Source of the DNA: Baffinella frigidus
Lineage: Eukaryota; Cryptophyceae; Cryptomonadales; Baffinellaceae
DNA length: 11,201 bases
Reading direction: 5' to 3'
Assembly: GCA_026770585.1 (NCBI GenBank)
Contig: MU647780.1
Span: forward strand, 1 to 11,201
The position numbers and the translations under genes are program-made. Below, in pieces: positions 1 through 6,665 of the stretch; within the stretch, counting starts at the first letter, position 1; the number at the start of each line of letters is the position of its first letter. Below the pieces are notes generated by a model. That model made no database searches, was not told the DNA's origin, and saw only the letters and a program-made list of their open reading frames with translations.

Positions 1-155
1 TTGGGGGTTGGGGTTTGGGGTTTGGGGTTTGGGGTTTGGGGTTTGGGGTTTGGGGTTTGGGGTTTGGAGTTTGGGGTTTGGGGTTTGGGGTTTGAGTTTG
101 GGGTTGAGGGTTGAGGGTTGAGGGTTTAGGATTTGGGAATAGGGTTTAGGGGGTA
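1..155 (+). repeat. Degenerate telomere-like array (TTTGGGG, then TTGAGGG and TTTAGGG variants)
   Basis: The first ~100 bases are near-perfect 7-bp repeats GGGGTTT. They pass through three GGGTTGA units into GGGTTTA-like units and fade out by about 155. The period of 7 and the drift towards TTTAGGG indicate a telomere-derived array in which a G variant was homogenised, rather than a separate simple repeat. The G-rich strand reads inward (left to right). A true left chromosome end would show the C-rich strand, so this array is interstitial, or the window begins inside it. Confidence 0.85.
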
Positions 156-266
156 GGCATCTTCTGCAGGTTATGAGTTCCACACCGGTTGCGCACCCAA
201 CGCAACGATGGCCTGTGTACTAACTTGATTGCGTCTTTCTACTCGCCTCCGCTATTTGTATTATAG

Positions 267-350
267 CTGGTACAATGGGGTCGAGTCGATGGACGCACGG
301 CCGGATTCCGGCCGTGCGTCCATCGACTCGACCCCTGTGTATTCTGGTAC
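267..350. mobile_element. Small palindromic element with 7-bp flanking direct repeat
   Basis: Positions 277-305 and 307-335 form a perfect palindrome with 29-bp arms centred on 306. The 7-mer CTGGTAC lies on both sides (267-273 and 344-350), as expected for a target-site duplication, and the inferred element ends read AAT...ATT. There is no coding capacity. The simplest reading is a very short foldback element. Chance occurrence of the flanking 7-mer cannot be excluded. Confidence 0.6.
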
Positions 351-433
351 TACATTGAAATCCTGGTGACCTTATTTTTCCAGGTCGAGGGGCTAAAAAT
401 ACCCCTTGCCCAGGTGCACAAAGTTGCTGACAA

Positions 434-466
434 GAAAGTTCATTTTTGTCGGGACAATGAACTTTT
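434..466. repeat. Short inverted repeat (hairpin)
   Basis: AAAGTTCAT (435-443) pairs with ATGAACTTT (457-465), and TGTC (447-450) pairs with GACA (453-456), leaving a small bulge on the left arm. It lies in an otherwise featureless stretch, with no evidence that it is transcribed. Confidence 0.5.
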
Positions 467-554
467 CAGTTACGATTCGTGTATCGTCCTTCTTTTCGAA
501 CATGTCGACCTCATCACGTCCACCAACATTAACCTTTTCGACAAGGATCGTTGA

Positions 555-610
555 CACGGGGGGCGTCGTGACCCCCTTGAAGGGTGCATGTGACTCGTCA
601 CGACCCCGTG
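555..610. repeat. Inverted repeat with 4-nt asymmetry
   Basis: CACGGGG plus TCGTGA on the left (555-561, 566-571) pairs with TCACGACCCCGTG at 598-610. The left arm carries four extra bases. It may be the end of a decayed foldback element. The surrounding 340-680 stretch otherwise holds no gene that I can support. Confidence 0.45.
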
Positions 611-683
611 AGCGTGACCATTATAATACTTGTTGTTTCATTTTCACCCCCTTAAAGTGTACAGCTCATCGTCGCGTGGCCAG

Positions 684-844
684 CCACACGGCGGACTTCG
701 AAGGGATTTTGAATCACCCCTAAGCGACAAGACCTAGGACCCTACGGTAGGCAACCCGTAGGGATATAGGGGGGTTCCTACGGATAAGGTAACGGAAAAT
801 CGGCCCAAAATGGGCCAAAAATCCCTTGGAAGCCCGCTGTGTGG
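684..844. mobile_element. MITE, CCACAC family, copy 1 (161 bp)
   Basis: A 27-bp terminal inverted repeat (684-710 against 818-844) matches at 24 of 27 positions and begins CCACAC(A/G)GCGG. Next to the right arm lies a sub-hairpin GGCCCAAAATGGGCC (803-817), preceded by GGATAAGGTAACGGAAAA (about 782-799). Both landmarks recur in the copy at 6935-7334. No open frame is credible, so it would be mobilised in trans if it ever moved. No clear target-site duplication was found. The transposase family cannot be assigned from the termini alone. Confidence 0.75.
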
Positions 845-1042
845 TAGAGGCTCGAAAAGAACAAAAGACCAAACACCAAGAATGTCTGCGATATCCTGAG
901 TAAAATTGGGCCATAACTGCATTTTAGTTGCACGTTTGAATTAGATTTCCTGGTCTAAATGTATTTCATGGCGAGCCCAGTTCTACTCAGGCAGAGGTAG
1001 AATAACTGCAACAGCCTAACGTTGCTAGCCCAACCCCTTCCA

Positions 1043-1330
1043 AGCTCTGCCTCAGTCGGGTTAACCGACTATTCTCATCTGAAAAGCCAACGCCAGCGAG
1101 GTTCTTAGAGCCTACGGATTGCCTACGGTAGGAGCCCCCCTCCTACGACTTTTAAAGACCTTTTTGTTTTAAACGTCGTAGGAGGAGGGGGGGTTCCTAC
1201 CGTAGGCTAAGGTGTCCGCTGGCGTTAGCTTGTGGCATTAATTCACAAGTTGGCATCCTAGATTTACGGTACAAATCCGTCAACTTAGGAACAAAAAGAG
1301 CCTGGACTCTCCAAAATGGTGAGACCTTTA
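1043..1330 (+). repeat. Dispersed repeat R5, copy A (contains an insertion)
   Basis: It starts with AGCTCTGCCTCAG and continues after the inserted element with ACAAATCCGTCAACTT and AAAAAGAGCCTGG. The same blocks occur in the same order at 1565-1677 (copy B) without the insertion. The two copies have diverged moderately. The function is unknown. The similar start AGCTCTGCCT at 10660 may be related. Confidence 0.7.
1078..1240. mobile_element. Hairpin element inserted in repeat R5
   Basis: The core 1084-1231 is an imperfect long inverted repeat: the left arm has blocks AACGCCAGCG, CTACGGTAGGA and CTCCTACGAC, and the right arm has their complements in reverse order. Comparison with the empty copy at 1565-1677 places the insertion between ATTCTCA (1071-1077) and ATTCACA (1241-1247). 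The empty copy has one ATTCTCA (1593-1599). That gives a 7-bp, one-mismatch target-site duplication. There is no coding capacity. Confidence 0.75.
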
Positions 1331-1459
1331 GGTACTATTTTTAGGCCCTTGATGTTTTAATTTCGCCCAACACAGCCCAACGACACGCTCTTCCGCGGAA
1401 AGGATCTGCAGATAAAAAAATTGTGCTTTCGGGTCGCATTGAGCTCTCCAGTGCAAATC
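1323..1459 (+). repeat. Dispersed repeat R1, divergent copy
   Basis: It has the R1 order of blocks: CTTTAGG, TTTTAATTTC, CCCAACACAGCCCAACGACA, CTTCCG, CTGCAG, then GCTTTCGGGTCGCATTGAGC and TCTCCAGTGCA. The best match is the copy at 6666-6788. Base substitutions are scattered through it, so it is an old copy. Confidence 0.7.
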
Positions 1460-1564
1460 AGACCTGAGAGAGAGCTAGACTTGGCCACCTCTCGCCGTCC
1501 ACCAGCCCTCACAAATCGTCTGCTATAACAATTCCGCCCGTGTGGGTGGTTCGGAGCAGAATCC

Positions 1565-1677
1565 AGCTCTGCCTCAGCCGGGTTGGCTGACTATTCTCAA
1601 GTTGACATGTGGGCGTGCGGTGCAAATCCGTCAACTTTGGAGCGAAAAAGAGCCTGGCCCCACTAAATCGGTGAGAC
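1565..1677 (+). repeat. Dispersed repeat R5, copy B (empty site)
   Basis: AGCTCTGCCTCAG, GACTATTCTCA, AGTTGACATG, GCAAATCCGTCAACTT and AAAAAGAGCCTGG appear in the same order as in copy A, but without the 163-bp hairpin insertion. It serves as the unoccupied reference for that element. Confidence 0.7.
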
Positions 1678-1692
1678 GGAATAGACTGCGAC

Positions 1693-1831
1693 CCACCAGC
1701 CCTCAGAGTGGGAGCAAATCCTCTTGGTCGAGACCCCTGATGTGTACCACAGGCCGCCGGATTCCAGCGGCCTCCAGTACAAATTAAGGGGGTTTAAAAA
1801 GGCGATTTGCTCCCACTCTGAGGGCTGGTGG
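1693..1831. mobile_element. Hairpin MITE (139 bp) with nested central palindrome
   Basis: Perfect 28-bp terminal inverted repeats (1693-1720 and 1804-1831) begin CCACCAGCCCTCA. The interior is also palindromic, ending in GGCCGCCGGATTCCAGCGGCC at the centre (about 1751-1771). An isolated copy of the terminus, CCACCAGCCCTCA, lies at 1499-1511. It sits 23 bp downstream of a predicted splice donor of the minus-strand gene candidate, so it may lie in an intron. Target-site duplication unclear. Confidence 0.8.
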
Positions 1832-1854
1832 ACAGAGGCAGGCGCTTTTCTCAC

Positions 1855-2485
1855 CTGCGAGAAGCGGTCGAGAGCCTCCGAATCCCGCAGCTCCTCGTCC
1901 TCCTCGACCTCCTCGTCCACAGGGCTCCCGGGAGGCTGGTGCGGCGGGTCGCCCTCCTCGCCCTCGCGGCGAGAGTCGCGCGCCTTCTTCGTCTGCGCGG
2001 GCTGGTCGAGCTTGGTGCGCCGCCCGACGGACGTGTGGGTGTGCCCCACGACGGACCCGAGCGCGGAGGAGGTCCCCGGGCGCGCGCCGGGCGCGGGACG
2101 CGGAGGCAGCTTCGCGGACGTGGGGCGGAGCGCGTTGGAGCGGGGGACTACGGCGGAGTAGGGGCGCGTCACGGCGCTCGCGATGTTTTTGCGCTGGGGT
2201 TGGGGGATGGAAGCCGGCAGCCTTTTTTCCTTGGGAAGGTCGATCTGGTGCTGCGTTATTGGGACGCCCACCATCGCTTGGTTTCCGTGCATGTGTCGGC
2301 TCTGGCGTGGGAGCGGAGGCTGGCTGTTCCACGTATTCCCCCCATCCTGTGACGAGTGCGGGCGCGACTGCGGCGTGTTTCGGCTCGGGTCGCGGCGCCC
2401 CCGCCCGGCGTCAGTCGTCACCGGGCGATTCTCGAAGGCATCATTTTGCGTCTGGACTGGCATCACCTTGCGACCTTCCTCCATC
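1855..2485 (-). CDS. Putative exon, Pro/Arg/Ser-rich basic then acidic protein, function unknown
   Basis: This is the best coding candidate in the window. From the ATG at 2484 it encodes about 210 residues starting MEEGRKVMPV. The first two thirds are basic and rich in Pro, Arg, Ser and Gln (segments RPYSAVVPRS, LRPTSAKLPPRPAPGARP). An acidic stretch DEEVEEDEELRDSEALDRF follows. Most third codon positions are G or C, and the reverse frames read as Leu/Val-rich shadows of its Glu/Asp codons. The exon ends TCG CAG at 1855 followed by GTGAG, a strong donor in phase 0. Beyond that the frame runs into the MITE at 1693-1831, which argues for an intron there. Upstream, a possible first intron runs from a GTAAGT donor (2678) to a CGCAG acceptor (2486). 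It would join ATG AG to this frame, giving an in-frame start. No conserved domain is recognised. The composition suggests a disordered protein. It could be a decayed or partial gene. Confidence 0.4.
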
Positions 2486-2678
2486 CTGCGATCGGAAGAG
2501 GATGTGCCGCTCACTACAGCGGGTGTGACCACCCCAGTTGACCAGGACTTTCAGGTGTACGAATCCAGCACCTCGATCGGTAGGAGCTGGCGCGCAAGGC
2601 AGCCCAAAACGCCGACGTTTTCGAAAACGCAGAGGGCCGTTTAACCTGCAGGTCATGAGGCTCGGACTCGCAACTTAC
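2486..2678 (-). other. Possible intron upstream of the putative exon
   Basis: On the minus strand the donor is ATGAG|GTAAGT (first intron base 2678) and the acceptor is TTCCGATCGCAG (last intron base 2486), giving 193 nt. Splicing would restore the downstream frame from an ATG at 2684. This is inferred only from consensus sites. The palindrome CGTTTTCGAAAACG (about 2617-2630) lies within it. Confidence 0.2.
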
Positions 2679-2768
2679 CTCATGTCGGCCACTTTGGTGC
2701 TGGGTACCCTGGAGGGAGACCATAGCAAATTGACTTTTCGGCCAGGCCGCCTAATTAAAATTCAATTG

Positions 2769-2844
2769 GGAATCATAAGTAAAATTAGGAATCATAAGTA
2801 AAATTAGTTAGTCCATAGTAAATCTTCCCATTTAATTTACTATG
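2769..2844 (+). repeat. 19-bp tandem duplication followed by a hairpin in an AT-rich gap
   Basis: GGAATCATAAGTAAAATTA occurs twice head to tail (2769-2787 and 2788-2806). CATAGTAAAT (2814-2823) then pairs with ATTTACTATG (2835-2844) around an 11-nt loop. The AT-rich block contrasts with the GC-rich DNA on both sides and could be intergenic spacer or a promoter-proximal region. No promoter motif was identified. Confidence 0.6.
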
Positions 2845-2889
2845 CTTTGAAAAGTGGACTCTCAGAAAATGGTCGCTCGCCGGTGTGTT

Positions 2890-3003
2890 GGGGGCCCTGC
2901 CTCCGCTGAGGGGAGTGGTTCACGGGCAGTGGGGCGCGCATGCTCGAGAAACAACCCTATTCGAGCACCACGCGGGAGGACGGCCTCAGCGGAGGTGGCC
3001 TTG
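2890..3003. repeat. GC-rich inverted repeat with nested hairpin
   Basis: CTCCGCTGAGG (2901-2911) pairs with CCTCAGCGGAG (2984-2994). Inside it, TGCTCGA (2941-2947) pairs with TCGAGCA (2961-2967). Flanking GGCC-type matches extend the outer arm imperfectly. It is probably another foldback element. Confidence 0.55.
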
Positions 3004-3540
3004 CCGGGCAACTCTGCTGGGGGTCTCCTCAAATCGGGGCAAAATCCGCAAAATGAGGGCGATGCCACCCCGGCTGGGACCAGACCGCGAGCGGTGGGTA
3101 CCTGACCACACGCAAATGGTAGCGGATAGGTTGAGTCGTGTTTGTTTGTCTAACCAGCACACCATTCGCCGACGTGGGCGTCCAGGGTCGCGATCTTGGT
3201 GTCGAGCCCAAAATAGCGCGCAACCACAAGTTCGGGCCAGCAGCCGCGCGCAGCAACTCTTGGCGGCCAGAAATTGCTTCCGCGCGAGAGTTCACGTGTA
3301 GACTTCGTAGCCCTGCCACTCCTGGCCTCGTCGCCCGTCGGAAACACCGCCAGCCCTCTCGCCCAAATCCCCCCAAAGCTGGCCCCAAGATAGACCTCCC
3401 CATGCACCACCAATCCGCCGCGGTGCACGCCGCTGAGCGAGGCTCACCGTGTCTGTCGTACGCAAGGGGTTTGCCCCGCTGGATTCCGCCCCTCATACCC
3501 GCCGCAGCCCCCCCAACGCCCTGGGAAAGCGCCCAGCCCT
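3003..3540. other. GC-rich stretch of uncertain coding status
   Basis: Both strands are largely open here. The longest readings are a plus-strand frame at 3138-3578 and a minus-strand frame at 3029-3496. A further minus frame (stop at 3150) has a plausible C-terminal part, WPELVVARYFGLDTKIATLD, but no ATG start. None resembles a protein family I know. High GC alone keeps frames open, and codon third positions do not clearly favour one frame. It could hold a gene remnant or be non-coding. Confidence 0.3.
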
Positions 3541-3545
3541 GGCCA

Positions 3546-3656
3546 ATCTCATTTTTGAAAACTGGATCTCATTTTTGAAGGATCTCATTTTTGAAAAGGA
3601 CTGAGGGCTCAGGACTGAGGGCTCAGTCCTTTAAGGACTGAGGGCTCAGTCCTTTT
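3546..3656 (+). repeat. Tandem ATCTCATTTTTGAA repeats followed by a triplicated stem
   Basis: ATCTCATTTTTGAA starts at 3546, 3566 and 3582 (spacings 20 and 16). Directly after it GGACTGAGGGCTCA is repeated three times (from 3598, 3612 and about 3635). The second and third copies are completed by GTCCTT into self-complementary AAGGACTGAG/CTCAGTCCTT stems with a 2-nt loop. The repeats can pair in alternative registers. Confidence 0.75.
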
Positions 3657-3659
3657 CAA

Positions 3660-4078
3660 GGGGAGTTGACTTTTGGGACGTCCAAAATACCCTAATGTTG
3701 CCTCCAGGGTGGATAAGTTCAAAAACAGCTCCCCGATCCCCCCTTCCCTCTCTGCCTCCGTGCCGCCCGCGCGCAGCCCTTGCTCACTGACCGCTTCCCG
3801 CTCGCATTTTCCCACAGCGCCCTGCCATCCTGCTCCGCGCGCTCCTGACCCAACCCCAGCCCGCCTGAGCCAGAAACTCAGATCGAAATTCTGACGGGTG
3901 GCCGCGCTCGGGTTTCTCCCGGGTCTCTCCGCGCTTGGGGGGGGGATAACGTGGACCTGAGCAGCGCGTTCAGCCCGCGCCGCGCAGGGGACGCCGGAAC
4001 ACCGAACGGCGGAACCCCCCGCAGGTGCAGCCGCCCGCCACAACTCGCTCGCTGGTCGGACGGTTACGGACGATTCGA
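3660..4078. other. Stretch without a supported gene
   Basis: A pyrimidine-rich plus strand (3720-3900) is followed by a GC-rich part. A minus-strand open frame crosses the whole stretch, but it depends on the adjacent stop-free minisatellites and has low-complexity composition. The motif GAGTTGACTTTTG at 3664 recurs at about 5742, with related forms at about 2730 and 5670. Nothing else was identified. Confidence 0.4.
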
Positions 4079-4255
4079 GTGTGGACTGACGCGGGTGGTG
4101 GGCTGAAGGGTGTGGTGGGCTGACGCGTGTGGTGGGCTGACGCGTGTGGTGGGCTGACACGATTGGTGGGCTGACTCGTGTGGTGTGCGCGTGTGGTGGG
4201 CTGACGCTTGTGGTGGGCTGACACGTGGTGGACTGACGTGTGTCGTGAACTGACG
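4079..4255 (+). repeat. Minisatellite 1, GTGGTGGGCTGACGC units
   Basis: There are about ten degenerate copies of a 15-18 bp unit with core GTGGTGGGCTGAC. Length and sequence vary between units (GCGTGT, ACGATT, TCGTGT linkers). It stays open on the minus strand, giving a false Thr/Ser/Pro/His-rich reading. Confidence 0.9.
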
Positions 4256-4330
4256 GGGGCACCCAACATGCACGGGGGCACCCCACATGCACGGGGGCAC
4301 CCCACATGCACGGGGACACCCCAAAACACC
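4255..4330 (+). repeat. Minisatellite 2, 19-bp GGGGGCACCCCACATGCAC units
   Basis: Three nearly identical 19-bp units (4255-4311) are followed by a decayed fourth. It abuts minisatellite 1 directly. Confidence 0.9.
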
Positions 4331-4341
4331 GAAACAATGGG

Positions 4342-4411
4342 CCATGACTGCCCCACAACACTATCCCGGGCCACGACTGCCCCACAACACTATCTATCGA
4401 CCATGACTGCC
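4342..4411 (+). repeat. Minisatellite 3, 29-30 bp CCATGACTGCCCCACAACAC units
   Basis: Units start at 4342, 4371 and 4401 (the last is partial). The first two share CGACTGCCCCACAACACTAT apart from the initial CCATG/CCACG difference. It lies 12 bp beyond the end of minisatellite 2. Confidence 0.85.
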
Positions 4412-4730
4412 TTCCTACCCTGGCAAGCCCAGAAGGACTGCACTTACAACACCCACGCCAGCCTCCCACTCTGCCACTTGTGGCAGACAGAGCTCGCTTG
4501 CCCTCTTGGTGAATCCATTGCCGAGCCCCGTCAATTTCAGTTGCTCAGCACACGCTGAGCACCCACTCAGCACCGTGCAAATTCCCTCTCGGGAGTGGTA
4601 CCTACTGACCCCTCGCGCCGCTCCCATGGCGTGGGGTTGAATACGAACCTCACCAATCACCACGCAAGCCTCCCCCAAAAGGCTCCTCATACCCCAAGCC
4701 CCCCCCAAAGGGCCCCTTCAAGCCTCCCCC
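4412..4730. other. Gap with two small hairpins, no gene seen
   Basis: CTGCCAC-TT-GTGGCAG (4471-4486) and GCTCAGC-ACAC-GCTGAGC (about 4543-4560) are short stems. From 4665 the sequence is C-rich and carries partial copies (CTCCCCCAAAAGGCTCCTCAT) of the 120-bp repeat that follows. No open frame is convincing. Confidence 0.45.
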
Positions 4731-4962
4731 AACAGGCTCCTCATACCCGCTCCCCAAACGTTTAGCGGCTTCGCTCCCCAAACCCTTCTGACCTGCTTTA
4801 CAAACGCCGTCAACTTAGACCCTGAAAGTGACTTAAGCAAAAAAATAAACAACAGGCTCCTCATCTCCGCTCCCCAGACATTTAGCGGCTTCGCTCCCCA
4901 AACCCTTCTGACCTGCTTTACAAACGCCGTCAACTTAGACCCTGAAAGTGACTTAAGCAAAA
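4731..4962 (+). repeat. 120-bp tandem duplication
   Basis: Copy 1 (4731-4850) and copy 2 (4851-4962) both start AACAGGCTCCTCAT and end GTGACTTAAGCAAAA. They differ at only a few bases near the start (CATACCC/CATCTCC, AAACGTTT/AGACATTT). The 120-bp period is 40 codons, so the minus frame repeats a 40-residue unit containing LTAFVKQVRRVWGAKPLNVW. This may be fortuitous. Its start codon lies in the repeat, with no context supporting a gene. Confidence 0.9.
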
Positions 4963-4979
4963 CCCCTGAACCTATGATG

Positions 4980-5010
4980 TGAGAAATTAAAACCTAAAGG
5001 ACCTAAAGGC
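4980..5010 (-). repeat. R1 repeat fragment on the minus strand
   Basis: Read on the minus strand this is CCTTTAGGTCCTTTAGG followed by TTTTAATTTCTC, the 5' edge of family R1. It is the only copy I found in this orientation. It breaks off after about 30 bp, beside the 120-bp duplication. Confidence 0.7.
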
Positions 5011-5065
5011 AGACACTGCTTCACTAACACGCTACAGAACATATTTTTTATTTTTTTATTTTTAA

Positions 5066-5427
5066 GGGGCTCGGTCCAACCTGCGTGGGTAGTTCCGGGG
5101 AGCTCATCCGTAGATCGTTCCCAACTCCTCAAGAGTGAGGTGGGCGCTGGCCTTCGATGTGAGTGTAAAATAAAGCACCAAAGCACCAAACAATGCTATC
5201 ACCACCTTGAGTAGATCGTTCCCAACTCCTCAAGAGTGAGGTGGGCGCTGGCCTTCGATGTGAGTGTAAAATAAAGCACCAAAGCACCAAAGGGTTCCTA
5301 GCAGGGGCTCGGCCGGACCTATGTAGGTGGGGTCGAGGAGTTCATCCGTAGTTAACTCCCAACTCCTCAAGAGTGAGGTGGGCGTGACCTTCGATGTGAG
5401 TGTAAATAAAAGCACCAAAGCACCATA
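5066..5427 (+). repeat. Tandem repeat of about 125 bp, ~2.7 copies
   Basis: Copies at about 5066-5190, 5210-5292 (lacking the first part) and 5305-5427 share GGGGCTCGG, CATCCGTAG, CCCAACTCCTCAAGAGTGAG, CCTTCGATGTGAGTGTAAA and a terminal AAAGCACCAAAGCACC. The CTCCTCAAGAGTGAG segment is a small hairpin. The AAGCACCAA unit recurs at 5612-5639. All copies run in the same direction. Confidence 0.85.
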
Positions 5428-5442
5428 GCACCTTCGAAAGTG

Positions 5443-5601
5443 GCGAAAAACGACCGAAAAACGCCAATTTTCGTTTTTCGCCTCTCCGGCGCTCCTTTAG
5501 GGACGTTAGGGGTCGACTCCGAGGCAGCCCAACCCCGCCAGAGTAGGAGGGGGTTGGATTTTTGGAGGGGGGTGGGTTTTTTAAACCGTGTCAGGACACG
5601 G
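5443..5601. repeat. Three small inverted repeats in a gene-free gap
   Basis: GCGAAAAACG (5443-5452) pairs with CGTTTTTCGC (5472-5481). CCAACCCC (5529-5536) pairs with GGGGTTGG (about 5550-5557). ACCGTGTC-AG-GACACGGT lies at about 5585-5602. No gene was seen between them. Confidence 0.5.
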
Positions 5602-5750
5602 TGGTTGACCAAAGCACCAAAAGCACCAAAGCACCAAAGACCTTTGAAAACCACTGCCTTGAGAGGGGATTGACTTTTGACGACCCCTTCCAAGACTCTG
5701 GCGTGGAACAGGTGCGCTGCACCCAGGGAACCCTAAACCCTGAGTTGACT

Positions 5751-5774
5751 TTTGATTGACCCCGGTCAATCAAA
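5751..5774. repeat. Perfect 11-bp stem, 2-nt loop
   Basis: TTTGATTGACC (5751-5761) pairs exactly with GGTCAATCAAA (5764-5774). The left arm continues the recurrent motif GAGTTGACTTTT. Confidence 0.6.
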
Positions 5775-5786
5775 GGTGGGACCAAG

Positions 5787-5835
5787 GCTTTACGTGGTAC
5801 AAATTTGTTAAGGCCTTATGTGGTACAAATTTGGC
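5787..5835 (+). repeat. Imperfect 25-bp tandem duplication beside the telomere array
   Basis: AAGGC(T)TTA(C/T)GTGGTACAAATTTG occurs twice in tandem, about 40 bp before the telomere-like array at 5873. Confidence 0.65.
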
Positions 5836-5846
5836 CACGTTAGCCC

Positions 5847-6040
5847 CCAGAACCCAAAACCCAGAACTCAGAACCCTAAACCCTAAACCCTAAACCCTAA
5901 ACCCCAAACCCTAAACCCTAAACCTTAGACCCTAAACCCTAAACCCCGAACCCTAAACCCTAAACCCTAAACCCTAAACCCTAAACCCTAAACCCTAAAC
6001 CCTAAACCCCAAACCCCAAACCCTAAACCTTAAACCCTGA
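5847..6040 (-). repeat. Interstitial telomeric repeat, CCCTAAA
   Basis: From 5873 there are more than 20 units of CCCTAAA, with occasional CCCCAAA, CCTTAGA and CCCCGAA variants. Less regular ACCCAAAA/CCCAGAACTCAG units precede it from 5847. The C-rich strand is on top, which is the orientation of a left chromosome end and opposite to the array at 1-155. TTTAGGG is the canonical plant/algal repeat, so this is the least diverged telomeric tract in the window. Confidence 0.95.
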
Positions 6041-6059
6041 TCACGAAACCCAAAGAGAT

Positions 6060-6120
6060 CCTTTAGGTCCGTTAGGTTCTTTTCAATCCCACCATAGGCG
6101 GACACTGGAACTTATCAACA
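6060..6120 (+). repeat. Dispersed repeat R2, copy 1
   Basis: It contains CTTTAGGTCCGTTAGGTTCT, then TCCCACCATAGGCGGACACT and GGAACTTAT. It matches copies near 7741, 8487 and 8576. It lies right after the CCCTAAA array. Confidence 0.7.
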
Positions 6121-6660
6121 AACGTGAAATCCACCCCCTTTAGCCCTCGAAATTCTCCGTTTTTTGGATCGGGGAACTCCGTCTTCTTAAAATCAAGTCT
6201 CACGATTCCCCCAAGAGTATTCTAAGAGTTGGACACCGTAGAAGAGCAGCAGCGGAGATGTCGCTGTGGGCTGTAACAGCGTAGCATTCGAAACTTCTTG
6301 CGCCGATTCTTAAAGTCAACCCCTCTAAAAAGGGATGCAACTCTTCGTAACCTGTGTAACCTGTTCGGCTCCGGATAATTTCGAGGAAGAAATGGAGGTG
6401 GATCCCACGTTTGTAGATGAGTGGTGCTCTTTTCTAACCTTTTTCGCGCAGCGCGGCAAGACTGACGTGTGAGCCTCGGTCGGACAGGTGACGAGCCTCG
6501 GTCGGACCTCCTCCTAAGCGGGGTCTCAAGACGGGGGGATAGGATCCTGCCGGTACGAGCTCGTAGTGAGGGCAGGATTACATGCATGGCGTGTGTGAAG
6601 GTTGTCGGAGACCACGGAGGCCTTCGGGGAAGTAAAATTTTAAGATTTTGCGAAGAACAC
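6120..6660. other. Stretch without a supported gene
   Basis: An Arg-rich minus-strand frame covers 6222-6587 but looks like chance: no domain, erratic composition, no intron logic. GAGCCTCGGTCGGAC is directly repeated (6471 and 6491). GATCCTGCC (about 6543) pairs with GGCAGGAT (about 6571) around the palindrome TACGAGCTCGTA. Nothing else was identified. Confidence 0.4.
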
Positions 6661-6665
6661 GGTCC

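Noticed and set aside
1-110. Ciliate-type telomere (TTTTGGGG)
   Set aside because: The period is 7, not 8, and the array grades into TTTAGGG, so it is a variant of the plant/algal repeat.
1600-1660. tRNA-like B box around GCAAATCCGTCAAC
   Set aside because: No GGTTCRANNCC box, acceptor stem or anticodon arm could be fitted. The segment is part of dispersed repeat R5.
1828-2352. Plus-strand Leu/Val/Arg-rich frame resembling a membrane protein
   Set aside because: The hydrophobic stretch LLVLLDLLV is the antisense of the Glu/Asp-rich codons of the better minus-strand frame.
3609-4469. Long minus-strand open frame of about 286 residues, with Thr/Ser/Pro/His-rich repeats
   Set aside because: Its central part is made by stop-free minisatellites, and several frames on both strands stay open there for the same reason. 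The non-repeat ends show no domain or intron logic.
6222-6587. 121-residue Arg-rich minus-strand frame
   Set aside because: Erratic composition, no domain, no splice context. It is compatible with chance in a GC-balanced stretch.
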